A DNA stretch of 64,000 nucleotides from Atrina japonica (lineage: Eukaryota; Mollusca; Bivalvia; Pterioida; Pinnidae). The stretch covers positions 1,083,501 through 1,147,500 of the forward strand of contig BROG01000078.1 in the NCBI GenBank assembly GCA_030159075.1, in the 5' to 3' direction. This document shows, one piece after another, positions 35,991-47,156 of this stretch (positions within the stretch are counted from its first letter, which is position 1; each line of letters begins with the position of its first letter). The translations under genes were made by a program, and so were the position numbers. The notes beneath the pieces were generated by a model. It did not search any database. It saw nothing but the letters and a program-made list of their open reading frames with translations, and was not told the DNA's origin.

Positions 35991-36101
35991 TTATATAATA
36001 AAATCTACTACCAATGCGTGTTCCCCAGACAACGATTATAACTACAAGTCTAGAGTACTTGAGATATACAGTTGTTACTTGAAAATGCTTTATGTCTAAA
36101 T

Positions 36102-36487
36102 TTATCACAATAGACAGGGTTAGAAATTAAACTCTGCAATCAAGGAGCCCTCTGGGCTATCACAATAGACAGGGATAGAAATTAAACTCTGCAATCAGGA
36201 GCCCTCTGGGCTATCACAATAGACGGGGATAGAAATTAAACTCTGCAATCAAGGAGCCCTCTGGGCTATCACAATAGACGGGGATAGAAATTAAACTCTG
36301 CAATCAATGAGCCCTCTGGGCTATCACAATAGACGGGGATAGAAATTAAACTCAGCAATCAAGGAGCCCTCTGGGCTATCACAATAGACGGGGATAGAAA
36401 TTAAACTCAGCAATCAAGGAGCCCTCTGGGCTATCACAATAGACGGGGATAGAAATTAAACTCTGCAATCAAGGAGCCATCTGGGCT
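36102..36487. repeat. 55-bp tandem array, 7 copies
   Basis: Unit TATCACAATAGAC-GGGGATAGAA-ATTAAACTCTGC-AATCAAGGAGCC-CTCTGGGC, nearly identical between copies. Part of the unit reappears inverted at about 36868-36882 (AATTTCTATCCCTGATAGA). Confidence 0.95.
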
Positions 36488-36544
36488 TGTATGTCAGAAG
36501 TTTTTGGAGTCCAGTTGCATGCCTGGAAGCCCAGAGACTTGCTC

Positions 36545-36663
36545 TTCTTATAAGGCGCTATTTAAAAAAAAATCTTACTACGAAAAGATATTTAAAAGTA
36601 CTATTCTTATAAGGCGCTATTTAAATAAAAATCTTACTACGAAAAGATATTTAAAAGTACTAG
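36545..36663. repeat. 60-bp tandem duplication, 2 copies
   Basis: TCTTATAAGGCGCTATTTAA at 36545 and 36605. Confidence 0.95.
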
Positions 36664-38140
36664 TCCATAGACTAGCTACGTGTAGCAAGATATAGGCCTA
36701 CTCAGTTTACAAGATTATCAGTTGAAATTTGTTTAAGTGCCAGATACCCCCCCCCCCCAAACACACACAAAAAGAAAATTTCAGTGGCCACCTGGGCTAA
36801 CACACAGTGAAATCTACTAGCCGAGCTCAGATTTTACTTGTCATGGGCTACTGGGCCTCTGCCAATTTCTATCCCTGATAGACCATTTTCGAGTTTTTCC
36901 ATTCTGTTCAGTTCTGTCAGAACAGTTTGTACTCAGATCACGTGGTATCAACTGGAAGTTGGGTAAAGTCCCTTCCGGTTATGTAATACATTGTATTTAC
37001 ATTGATGGCATTCAATGATATTTTGTTTCAGGTCATCTGCGAGCAATTAAGTTTAAGTAAATGTTCTCTCTTGCAAAGATGACAATACTCTGTTGGTCGT
37101 TTTTTTTCAAATCTGGCATATATCACTGTATTATATCCATATCCAAGGTCGTATATACGATAATTTGCTAAACCGGAAGTGATGTTGCCATATTTTTTCT
37201 TTGCATACTATTATGACGAACCGTGAACAAAAGTAGGCTACATCTCTGTAATTTGTGGATCAACCATAGTGAAATTTATTGTCGGCCGTCTATTGCATAA
37301 GCCTTCACTATTCCAAAAACATCTCTGTTCACTGTTCAAAATATGTGTGTCATGTTGACAGTAGTATTATACCAGTTACATCTAAAATGAAAATAACCAA
37401 CCATTTTCTCTGAAACAAACATAAATAGGACAAACAAAACCAGGTCGTTAGATGAGACTCGTCGAGCCTAGCAGGATAAACACGGCACCACAGTTTAAAA
37501 TTGAGTTTATATCTAAATTTGCAACCAAAATTTTATTAGAAGTTGGATAACCGGAAAGAAGGGATAGAATAGTACTATTTTGATCTGCTGCGACTGTTAA
37601 TCGGTAGGGGTTGTCGGTAGTTAAATGGTTGTAATGCAAACATTCTGTAATGTCCAGTAGCCACCAACATAACAAATGCCGCCAATATGCCTTCTTTTAA
37701 CTAGAAACACTCATCAATAAGATGGTATTACAGACAAAATAGGTCTTAAAGATAAAGAAAAAACCCTTGGAACCTTCACGCAAATACGGTCCAAACCTGA
37801 TATTATTATTATTATATTAAAATTCGTAAATCGATTTTAGTAAATTTGACCTGCAAATCAAGATGGCCGCTTTAAAAGAACGAAATTCCTATTCCTACAT
37901 GGCGTGGTATATAGGTCTACTAAGGTAAATTGGTGCTTGTTTACAAACACTACAAGTCTAAATTCAATCAGTAGAGGGGTGACGGGTTTGTTTTCGGCAA
38001 CAAAAGTATGAGCTACGGTAATATTCTATTTTTGGAAAATAGACCGTATTGTTTTGGTTGTTGACAGAATCGGGATGTGGCAATTTACCTTGATTTTTTT
38101 ATTTTATAATTATTTTTCTTGTTTGTTAATTTTTTCTTTT
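36664..38140. other. Intergenic, nothing recognised
   Basis: Short poly-C run at about 36748-36757. No domain-bearing frame. Confidence 0.5.
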
Positions 38141-38146
38141 CTTTTA

Positions 38147-38384
38147 CGCGACACTCAACAATTTTTCAGTTAAGGTGGGGGTCAGCCTTTTAATGGTGGA
38201 GCTGAAAACCCGGTTACAATATACCCGGGAAGAGACCACCGGCCTTCCGCAAGTAAAATGGCAAACTTCCTCACAAAAAATCAGCTAAGATTCTAGCGGG
38301 GGCTCGAACCTTCGCTGGCCAGAAGTGAGAGACCTCATGGTTCAAAGCACGATGCTCTAACCATTCGGCCACGGTAGGCCTCCA
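38147..38384 (-). mobile_element. SINE type A, full length
   Basis: TTTACGCGACACTCAACAAT to CATTCGGCCACGGTAGGCC, with reversed B box GGGCTCGAACCTTCGC. Confidence 0.9.
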
Positions 38385-38968
38385 AATTTACCTTGGTAGA
38401 CCTGTTGCACTGTTGGTTTCACTGAACTTCTATTTTTTTCCCAGGTAAGCGGAATAGGCTCCCCAAACTTCTCGATAATAGTTTGAAATTTCTAACACAA
38501 AATGTCTGTCAAACATTACTATATAATCGATCATTGTCCATTGTAAGAAAATACTACTCACTTCACCGCACTGTAATTGAACTTCAAGTGATGTCTGGTG
38601 TGGATTGTACAAATTGGTACTTGATTTTGTTATGAATTGTTTCAAATATTTTGTTTTTGAAAAGAAAAGCAAATATTTTAGAAACAACCCGTGTATGTTA
38701 AACTCGATGTGTCAAAATCTAACTAAACATGTCAAAATATGTACAAAATTTACATGATGGGTGCCTCAGTTCGCGAAAGACACAAACATGGCACTTAAAA
38801 CAACTCACTTCGGCTTGATATAGCTTATAATATCGTCACCTGCCAGTTTAGTTCACAAAGGTTTTGAATATTTCTGTAATAACTCTCTAAACCTATATTT
38901 TTTCTTTTCTTTTATTTCAATGTTTTAGGTGATTTGCCATATATTTTGAAATTCAGTGTGCTATGGCC

Positions 38969-39065
38969 CATCGTCGTAAAAGACCACAGTCCGGAATCGC
39001 TATCATATGTTCTTACCTACCCGCGGTGTAGGAAAGAGCATGATAACAATTCCGGTGTTGTAGAA
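38969..39065. mobile_element. MITE, CATCGTCGTAAAACC type
   Basis: CATCGTCGTAAAAGACCACA, CCGGAATCGCTAT and a partial mirrored right end. Confidence 0.65.
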
Positions 39066-39482
39066 TAGACCCCCCCCGCGCGGAAAAAATGGCCCCATGT
39101 TAGACTTTCCGCATGGGCAGAAAAAGCGCCCCGACATATTATTTCCACCCAATACACAGTCATTATAGAGTCTCCCCTTTGGCGGAAAACCGTCCTGGGG
39201 TAGAATTCCCCCCTCTTGTTTCCGGATTTCAAAATGGAAATTATATGTGTTTTTAATAATTTATTGACATAAGGCAGTCTAGATATGAAAATGTCATGAT
39301 ATTCTTGAACGTTTGAAAAAGTAAGATATTTTTTTGTAGACTTTGAAGTTCTGACGTATCCACGCTGCATCAACAGACTTTAGATTTGGTTTTTTAATGA
39401 TTAATATCAAATATTTTTTGTAATATTAAGTCGACTAAAATGTCGAAATGAGTAATGTTATCAGATATATATACATTGATAG

Positions 39483-39599
<117 letters not shown>

Positions 39600-40080
39600 T
39601 ATATTTACTTATTCTCAACTTAATGTATCAATGAACTAAATCGACAAAGACTTGAGTGTGTTCTATGAATTTTAATACCAGATTTCATGATTTCAATTAT
39701 TTTATTTTTTAACCAAAAAGTAAAGTAGACCTGTTAGTCTTTGGGTTATATGGAGTGATAGATTTCTAGTAAAAAACTGGAAACGTATAGATAGCTAAAC
39801 CTCCGATAAGGGTGGCATAGGCGTCGGAACCGGGGGGGGGGGGGGCTTAGCCCCCAACTTTTTTTGCAAAGATAGACATAGGTGTTAAAAATTGGGGCTT
39901 AGCCCCCAGACATTTCTGACGTGTGTATGTGTTTTAAGTTGGTTTAGCCCCCCCCCCCCCCACACACACACACTTTCAATTTGCTTCCGACGCTGATGGG
40001 GGAAGCGTGCTGTCATTTGAGGGAAATTCTAATTCAATACTGGGGCGCCTTTTCCTAGGGGGAAGTTCATAATATGTTAA
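39600..40080 (+). repeat. Dispersed repeat, copy 2
   Basis: Collinear partner of 190-560. It is interrupted by the palindromic GGCGTCGGAA element at 39820-39993 and preceded by an AT microsatellite. Confidence 0.5.
39820..39993. mobile_element. Palindromic element with GGCGTCGGAA ends
   Basis: Left GGCGTCGGAACC, right GCTTCCGACGC. Interior GCTTAGCCCCC repeated and flanked by G and C homopolymers. Confidence 0.7.
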
Positions 40081-40386
40081 AATTGCATTTCCATCAAACC
40101 ACGCATGATTCAGACTGAACGTCAATTAGTAATGATACAAAGAAACAAAATCTATCAACACAAGGTGTATCCTAAACATTGTTGTCTAAAACTATGTGTT
40201 AGAATGTATTATGACAAAATGTACATCGGTATAGTCCCGAATTTTAAATGACTTTTTTGGTAAAATCAGGCCTGCTTTACCAACCCCCCCCCCCCCAAAA
40301 AAAAAACAAAAAAACAAAAAAAAACATTTCTTAAAATCGGAGCAGTATTTCGGCTTACATCAGTAATACTGTCACTAATGTTGATA

Positions 40387-40525
40387 TACAGTAGAATCTT
40401 GCCTAAAGACCACCTCGCTTAGGAGACCACCTCAAATTTCAGATGATCAATTTCCAGTCTCTTGTTATTTTTTAAAGTACAGAACCTCACTTAAGAGACC
40501 ACTTCACTAATCAGACCACTTTGAA
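40387..40525. mobile_element. pogo-like MITE, right end missing
   Basis: TACAGTAGAATCTTGCCTAA, then AGACCACCTCGCTTAGGAGA and AATCAGACCACTTTGA, matching the copy at 55975-56163. Confidence 0.75.
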
Positions 40526-40726
40526 TCAGTATATAACAGAAAAAAGTTGGATTTTGCGTAAAACAACATTTGAACATTTACAAATAGTCTACATGATAAA
40601 AATGTACTTTATCTTTAAATGATAATAAACTACATGTACATTGATTCTTAACAAGATAAAATTAATTTTTTTTAAGACATCCTTTACAAACTATAGTCGA
40701 AGAAGGGCGCTTATTGGGTTGTTTGT

Positions 40727-40826
40727 TTCGTCGGTTGGTCCGGAGGTATCTTCCCCGATACTCTCTCCTCGGCCAATAAAACCTTTATGACTACTAAAAC
40801 GTTATTGAGTGTGGCGTAAAGCAACA
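40727..40826 (+). mobile_element. SINE type A 3' fragment, degenerate
   Basis: GGTATCTTCCCCGATA, CTCTCCTCGGCCAATAAAAC and TTGAGTGTGGCGTAAA. Confidence 0.65.
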
Positions 40827-40904
40827 TTCAAATTTAAATTGAAAATTCGTTAGTTGGTCCAACTCTCATTTACTAAAATGCAAGACGTTTACTAACTTGC
40901 GATA

Positions 40905-41456
40905 ATGCACGTAAATATATTAACATCTTACGCGCGCAACATAAAACAGGGAGTAGAATTTAAACACAAAGCTATTATTTACCTGTTTATACTGGTAATT
41001 AGACGTTTATTTTGTAATAAATCAAAACCGATTGAAGGTGAGATCTCGCAGTGGAGTGCACTTGTGGAACAAAACGGAAAAGGTGTTGTACGCAAAGAGC
41101 CAACATATAATTTAAAATCTTGTAAAACATTTAAACCTCCTACAACTGCATATAAACATTTCCATCATTATTGTGAATGTTTACGATTTTTAAACTCACT
41201 GTTTAAAGAACGAAAAGTGAATTTTTTCTTTTTTTTTTTCGGAGAGAAAAAAAAGGAGATTCAAATTCCTGAAGAAATTATATATTACTCGAACGGTGTA
41301 CTAACGGCTTGCTATTTACAAGAAAATAAAATTAGAGGGAAATATATTCTTATTACGGGTGGTAAAGGTGCAGTTATAATGAAGGGTAGATTTTATGACA
41401 AAAAAGATCGTATGATTAACTGTAACCTCGGATATTTTATCGTAAGACCACCCTAA
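40905..41456 (+). CDS. Unrecognised 183-codon open reading frame
   Basis: The longest uninterrupted ATG-to-stop frame in the window. It has a hydrophobic N-terminal stretch (AIIYLFILVIRRLF), a run of six Phe encoded by poly-T, and a C-terminal part reading ILITGGKGAVIMKGRFYDKK. I recognise no domain. The codons follow the AT-rich local composition and the frame is flanked by a SINE fragment and a MITE, so it could be a chance frame or a decayed insertion. No splice evidence either way. Confidence 0.22.
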   Translation: MHVNILTSYARNIKQGVEFKHKAIIYLFILVIRRLFCNKSKPIEGEISQWSALVEQNGKGVVRKEPTYNLKSCKTFKPPTTAYKHFHHYCECLRFLNSLFKERKVNFFFFFFGEKKKEIQIPEEIIYYSNGVLTACYLQENKIRGKYILITGGKGAVIMKGRFYDKKDRMINCNLGYFIVRPP

Positions 41457-41557
41457 ATAAATTCTATGTTTAACGTCCGCCGCCCTCGTAGGTATTTAAA
41501 AAATTCTCAAAATTAAAAAAAAAAACCCAAAAAAACCCAAAGATCTCTTGAAATCCA

Positions 41558-41944
41558 GGGCACGAAGTCACCAAATTTACTCAATACTCAAGCTCAAGTT
41601 TTATTTCATTATATTGACTATAAAATCGTTTGTAAAATGTTTGGGTTTGAATGATTAGGAAGCATATTATTATTTTTTATCATTCACATATAAATTTTGG
41701 CTTCATACTTAGGATTTTACTGTAAAAATGAATAAATATGTTGAGTACGAACTCAAACAATATTTTCATATTTCTGAAGTTGTCGTCAAAGGAGCAATAA
41801 AATTAATCATTATTTACCGATTGTATGCCGTCAATATACAAAAATGTCCGGTTACAGAATAAATTTTGCGTGTTTATTTTTACCTTAAAATCATGAAAAG
41901 TAAGTTGAGCTTGAGTACTGAGTAAATTTGGTGACTTCGGGCCC
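41558..41944. mobile_element. MITE with GGGCCCGAAGTCACC ends, copy 4
   Basis: Left GGGCACGAAGTCACCAAATT, right AATTTGGTGACTTCGGGCCC. Confidence 0.87.
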
Positions 41945-42354
41945 AGATGCATGAGTCTGTTATCAGTCTCTCTATCGGTATATATGACTGTTTCCCAATC
42001 CTGCAGTAATCCAACACATCATAAACACAAAATCCCAGTGAGACTTTGAAGGGACGTGCAGATGAGAACAATATTATTTTCTGAAACCGATCTCAGTTTT
42101 ATTTTAATTTCTTTTTATTTAAATTTTTGTTATGCCAAGATGGCAGAATCTTCATTAAAAATCGTTTGAAAAATATGATTGTTTTATTTTCCTCCCTTCC
42201 TCGAAAGTTTGAAGATTCAACCTGGACGTTAAACGTAGAATTCATTTAGTGTGGCCATATTGTTTTACTTGAAACAAGATATCTGTGATCCAATGACTGT
42301 ATTGGTGAATAACAGAGGTAGATCTGGGATTACGATAAAAACAGCAAATTTACC
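41945..42354. other. Intergenic, nothing recognised
   Basis: No gene or repeat identified. Confidence 0.5.
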
Positions 42355-43470
42355 AGATTGCATTTGAGTTACTCTTCAAGTCATCTTAGGTCGCATTGAG
42401 TTATTCAACAAGTCATTTCAGGGCGTTTTTGCGTAATGCGTAATTCCTTTAGTCATTCCAGGTAGTATTTGAGTTATTCCCCAAGTCATTCCAGGTCGTA
42501 TTAGATCATATCCTGTACCCAATGTCATTCGAGGGTGCATTTGAGCTACTCACTAAGTGATTCCAGATATTCCCCAAGTCATTCCAGGTCGTATTTGAAG
42601 TCATTTCAGGTCGTATTAGGATCCCCCCCCAGTAATAACCTGTACACAAGGTTATTCGAAGTTGCTTTTGAGCTATTAACTAAGTCATTCCGGTTTGTAT
42701 TTGAGTTATTCCCTAAGTCATTCCTGGTCGTATTTGAGTTATTCCCTAAGTCATTCCAGGTTGTATTTGAGTTATTCCCTAAGTCATTCCTGGTCGTATT
42801 TGAGTTATTCCCCCAAGTCATACCAGATTGCAATTGACCTTCTCCCCAAGTCATCCTAGATCGTATTTGAGTTATTCCACAAGTCATATAAGGTCTTTTT
42901 TTTGCGCAATTACCATAGTCATTCAAGGTCGTATTTGTGATTCTTTAATTCATTCCAGATCATATTTCAGTTATTCCCTACGTTATTCCAAGTCGTATTT
43001 AAGCAATTCCACACAAGTCCTACCAGGACTACTAATAGGAATTAGAGAATAGGAGCAAGAGAGATGGAGCGAGAATGAGTTTTCGTTTTGTTTTATTTCA
43101 AGTCATTCTAGATTGTATTTGAGTTATTCCATGAGTCATTCTGGGCGGTATTTAATTTATTCCCAAAGTCATTTCAGGTCATATTTGAGTTATTCCCATA
43201 GTCATTCCAGGTCATAATTGAGTTATTCTCTAAATCAGTCCAGACTGAGTTATTCCTAAAGTCATTCCAGGTCATATTTGAGTTAATCCCCAAGTCATTC
43301 CAGGTCATATTTGAGTTAATCCCCAAGTCATTCCAGGTCATATTTGAGTTAATCCCCAAGTCATTCCAGGTCATATTCGAATTACTCCTGAAGTCATTCC
43401 AGGTAATATTTGAGTTTTCCCCCAAGTCATTCCAGGTCATATCTGAGTTGTTCTGTTTGTCATTGAAGGT
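42355..43470. repeat. 33-bp minisatellite, about 1.1 kb
   Basis: Unit CAAGTCATTCCAGG-TCATATTTGAGTT-AATCCC, most regular at 43250-43380, with more diverged copies to the left and an unrelated gap at about 43030-43085. The unit length is a multiple of 3, so several frames stay open. Confidence 0.95.
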
Positions 43471-43545
43471 TGATTATATTACCAGGCCCTGGTCGCTTCC
43501 AGAAAATTATGTATTATTGTAGTTATCAGAGCATTATAACTTGTA

Positions 43546-43757
43546 ATTCATCATCATTATCATCATCATCACCATCATCATCATTGTAATAATCATCATC
43601 AACATCATCCTTGTAACCATCATCATCATCAACATCATCATTATCACCATCAACATCATCCTTGTAATCATCATCATCATCATCATCATCCTTGTAATCA
43701 TCATCATCATCAACATCATTATCATCATCACCATCATCATTGTAATCATCATCATCC
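43546..43757. repeat. (ATC)n compound microsatellite
   Basis: CATCAT runs broken by CTTGTAAT at quasi-regular intervals, itself suggesting a higher-order unit. Confidence 0.95.
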
Positions 43758-43759
43758 AA

Positions 43760-44248
43760 GACATCAAACTCATTAGAATTCCCTTTCATATTCTTTATTT
43801 TTGTTCAATATAATGGTTTGATTATCATAGTTTATTTATAATTGAAAACAGAACTTAACATAAATAAGTGCAGAACAATAATATATGTATACATTTTTAT
43901 ATGAAAATAAAAATGCTGATAAAAGTAATGTACTTAAGTGACATAGTTACCCATAGTTACCCATTGTCATTACTTATCATAATATGAACGATGTCATCAG
44001 TGCAATATTAAAAATAATATATTAATATAGTCCCTTTATTCTCAACAAAATTTTATAATGAACTATAAAAGAAATTACTGATTCTTTAGAAGACAGTGGG
44101 TATATATATGTTCCAGATTAACAGAAATTGTACCCAAATAGTGCCCATATAATTTTAGGTAGCTAGAGATAGATATGGATAGAAACCCTCTAGAGCCTCA
44201 GTCATTTAAGACGGCCTTTGAGAGTCAGAAGGAAGAGTACTACACTTC
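43760..44248. other. Intergenic, nothing recognised
   Basis: No gene or repeat identified. Confidence 0.5.
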
Positions 44249-44338
44249 AACCCATTCACTCCTAAAATACCGAAATGGTATGCTCTTTCTATTGTATCGG
44301 ACCAGTCTATTGTGATCTGTGGGGGTAAAAAGGGTTGA
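44249..44338. mobile_element. 90-bp MITE, AACYCATCAACCCCT type
   Basis: AACCCATTCACTCCTAAAAT at the left, GGGGGTAAAAAGGGTTGATG at the right. Related to 52916-53013 and 59677-59767. Confidence 0.6.
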
Positions 44339-44638
44339 TGCACGATCTCCTTTCTATTTAGCTCTGGTTTGAGCCTTGTCAAGTAAGGCATAAAACACAA
44401 GTATATGTAACAAATATTTAAGATTTTGTTGTGGATTTAATTTCGTTTATTTCATTTATCAAAGAAATTTAAATCATGACGAAATTTTACATAAATTATA
44501 CCTAGTAATAGTAATAGTAATAGGTTCCATTACAAACAAGTTTTTTATTTAACAAAGTATAATGTCGACAGATTTGTTTTATTTTTAAAACAGTGAAACT
44601 TTAATCCCATGAAAGTTTTGGATTCTACAGTATTTCGT

Positions 44639-45064
44639 ATACAGTAAAAACCTTTGTTTAGGTGATAGATGCCGGACTAATCAAATTGTCTGTTATAGAG
44701 ATCATTCTTGTAATCAACTGTTACGATGCAATGCAAGGAAATTAATATAAAGTAAAAACACAAAATAAAAGATTGTAGGAGTGTTTTTCGAAATACATGT
44801 GTAAAAGTTGGGACATACATCCTAGTGAGAAATTGCCAATGTAAGTCGATCATGGGAAGTCTGTCTGCTAATTCCAGGTTAAAAATACAGAAATTATGCA
44901 TATTGTGGCCAACAACTGTACATTGTCCAGGTAAGGGAAGTGTCCATTTATTTAAAACAGATGCTAGTGGCCTTATACAATGTAAATCGGGACCAAAACA
45001 AACTGTCCGTTATCGGAGGGTGTCCACTGAATTAAGGTGTCCATTATGGCAGGTATTACTGTAC
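44639..45064. mobile_element. pogo-like MITE, long variant
   Basis: TACAGTAAAAACCTTTG at the left and GCAGGTATTACTGTA at the right. Interior blocks GTGTCCA and GTCCGTTAT recur. Confidence 0.55.
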
Positions 45065-45079
45065 ATGTATATTTGCACA

Positions 45080-45080
<1 letters not shown>

Positions 45081-45113
<33 letters not shown>

Positions 45114-45124
45114 CACACACACGC
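45081..45124. repeat. Compound (CT)/(AT)/(AC) microsatellite
   Basis: CT, then AT, then AC runs in succession. Confidence 0.95.
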
Positions 45125-45460
45125 ATACACATTTAACAACGATAGTTTCCAACAAAATTATAAAAACCGGTGCTCTAAAACAAGAAGGTAGGTGGGTGTA
45201 TAGTAAAGTTTTACAATATTTTTTCCAGTTTGTTTCAGTTGAGGATGGTGATGGTGGGTTAGTTTGTATATGCTGTGATAATTAATTAACACTTTCAGAT
45301 TCTTCTCAATATCCCTACCCGACCTGTAATTCTATATATATTTTTTTTTGGTTAGAACAATAAGTTGCTACAGTATAAAATTGTAATAATGTACATTTTT
45401 AGGATATAAAGCTCCTTCTTGTTTAAGCTTTTGTAATTACTCCTTCACTTCAACCAACAG

Positions 45461-45697
45461 AACATCAAGGCCAAAGTCGCCAAATGTACCAGTACTAAAA
45501 ACTTACAAACATCAAGGCCAAAGTCGCCAAATGTACCAGTACTAAAAACTTACAAACATCAAGGCCAAAGTCGCCAAATGTACCAGTACTAAAAACTTAC
45601 AAACATCAAGGCCAAAGTCGCCAAATGTCCCAGTACTAAAAACTTACAAACATCAAGGCCAAAGTCGCCAAATGTACCAGTACTAAAAACTTACAAA
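45461..45697. repeat. 47-bp tandem array, 5 copies
   Basis: Unit AACATCAAGGCCAAAGTCGC-CAAATGTACCAGTACT-AAAAACTTACA, near-identical copies. The middle of the unit resembles the end of the GGGCCCGAAGTCACC MITE. Confidence 0.95.
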
Positions 45698-45757
45698 CTC
45701 CAGCTAAAACCTTATTTTATCATTCTGAGCGTATAGATGTTTTGTTTGTTTATTTTT

Positions 45758-45872
45758 TTGTTGCCAGACATGAATTTTTCAGTAATATGATGGTGGCCAT
45801 TTTTATTTGAAGAGGAGTGAACCTGGTTTCAGTGTACATGTGAAGAGACCATAAATCTTCCACAAGTTGGGC
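45758..45872 (-). mobile_element. SINE type A fragment
   Basis: GAATTTTTCAGTAATATGAT and GTGAACCTGGTTTCAGTGTA, reversed. Confidence 0.65.
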
Positions 45873-45989
45873 CTCTGTGTTTAAAAAATCGGTATATAGC
45901 TGGGGCCTCTGTGGTCGAGTTAGAGCATAGCGTTGTAATGTCTGTAAACACTTCTGTATGTCATTAAACAGGAAACACATCATTTTCCC

Positions 45990-46445
45990 ATAAAAAAAAA
46001 AGAAAAAATATGTTGATACTCAAAATAACTTTCAGTATGTACTCAAACCATATTTTGATATTCATTAAATTTTCTTCAAATGAGCGATAATTTTCATCAT
46101 AATATCTATTCATATGCAACATTTACAATAAAACCTCATTATACTGCCACCATTTGTTCAGCCCAAATTTGGCATTATACAGGGTTTTGGCAATAGGTTG
46201 AGGGAAACCTTTCAAAATGAAATTATATAAGGAAAATTGAAAAAAGTGGACTTTCAAAAAACTGTGGCATAAAGTACGGTGGCAAAGAAACGAGGGGCAT
46301 TTATACAGAAGTTTTACTGTATGCAAAAATGTCCAGTTGCAGTTAAGTATCAACTTCATATATATGAAGTCATAAAAATCATAAAAAGTTGGTTAAGCTT
46401 GAGCATTTTGAGTTTTTAGAAGATTTTTGTGACTTCAGGACAAGA
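45990..46445. mobile_element. Relic GGGCCCGAAGTCACC MITE with nested pogo-like MITE
   Basis: Interior blocks GTACTCAAACCATATTTTGA and TTCTTCAAATGAGC match copies 1-4. A pogo-like element occupies 46124-46322 (TACAATAAAACCTCATTATA ... GAAGTTTTACTGTA). The right end TTAAGCTTGAGCATTTTGAG and TTTGTGACTTCAGGAC follows. Confidence 0.65.
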
Positions 46446-47090
46446 CGTCTTGGATTTTAGTCTCAAAAGTCACAAAAATTTGCATGTTACAAAATCAGAA
46501 AGATCCATTTCACTTGTCCTAATTATCCATTTCTGAGTGTAGGCTGTAATCTTATCTTTGGATCTAGAATAGGTATAATCTTAAATGTAAGTTAAAAAGG
46601 TGGGTTACATGAGATTCAAAATGATATCTCAAGATGTAAAAGTATTCATTTAACAGTTCACCTAATCTACATTAATTACTCTACTAAACAACAAACAGCG
46701 AAGCTGAGCTAAACTATTGTATGGAGGCCTGTAAGTGCCATATCATAAAATGAATAAATACCTGGCGAATGACATATTTATCTGGAGGCCACCAGGGCCT
46801 GGCACCATAAAACTAATAAATTACTTTTAAAAGTCCGAAGGGCTTTCCTCAAATCTGACTCTTCCTGAAAGCTAATTGGCTAAGCATCCCATTTCAGAAG
46901 AATCTCAATACTTAGTTTTCTTTTTATTCTTTATATATATGCCATGTCCAGATAAAATACATTTCTAAATGTAGCAATTACAGGTTTCCATTCTACTGAC
47001 CCTTTGAGGGTCAAACTCACAACAGAATATATCTAAAATACTGTACCTGTATGTAATGTTGTGGCCTATACTACCTTGAATAAGTGGGAA
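46446..47090. other. Intergenic, nothing recognised
   Basis: No gene or clear repeat. Confidence 0.5.
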
Positions 47091-47156
47091 TTATATACAT
47101 GCCGTCTTCTTTACCGACGAGCAGACAGACAAGGACCGAAGACGGCATATATGTAA
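47091..47156. repeat. Hairpin with 19-base arms
   Basis: TTATATACATGCCGTCTTC and its mirror GAAGACGGCATATATGTAA, separated by 28 bases. Confidence 0.75.

Noticed and set aside
36102..36487. CRISPR-like array
   Set aside because: Units are contiguous tandem copies with no unique spacers, in a eukaryotic context.
42606..43440. 11-residue repeat protein
   Set aside because: The open frame follows from a 33-base period; multiple frames are open and copies contain stops outside the regular part.
43526..43789. Asp-rich and Met-rich frames
   Set aside because: Translations of the ATC repeat in two registers.
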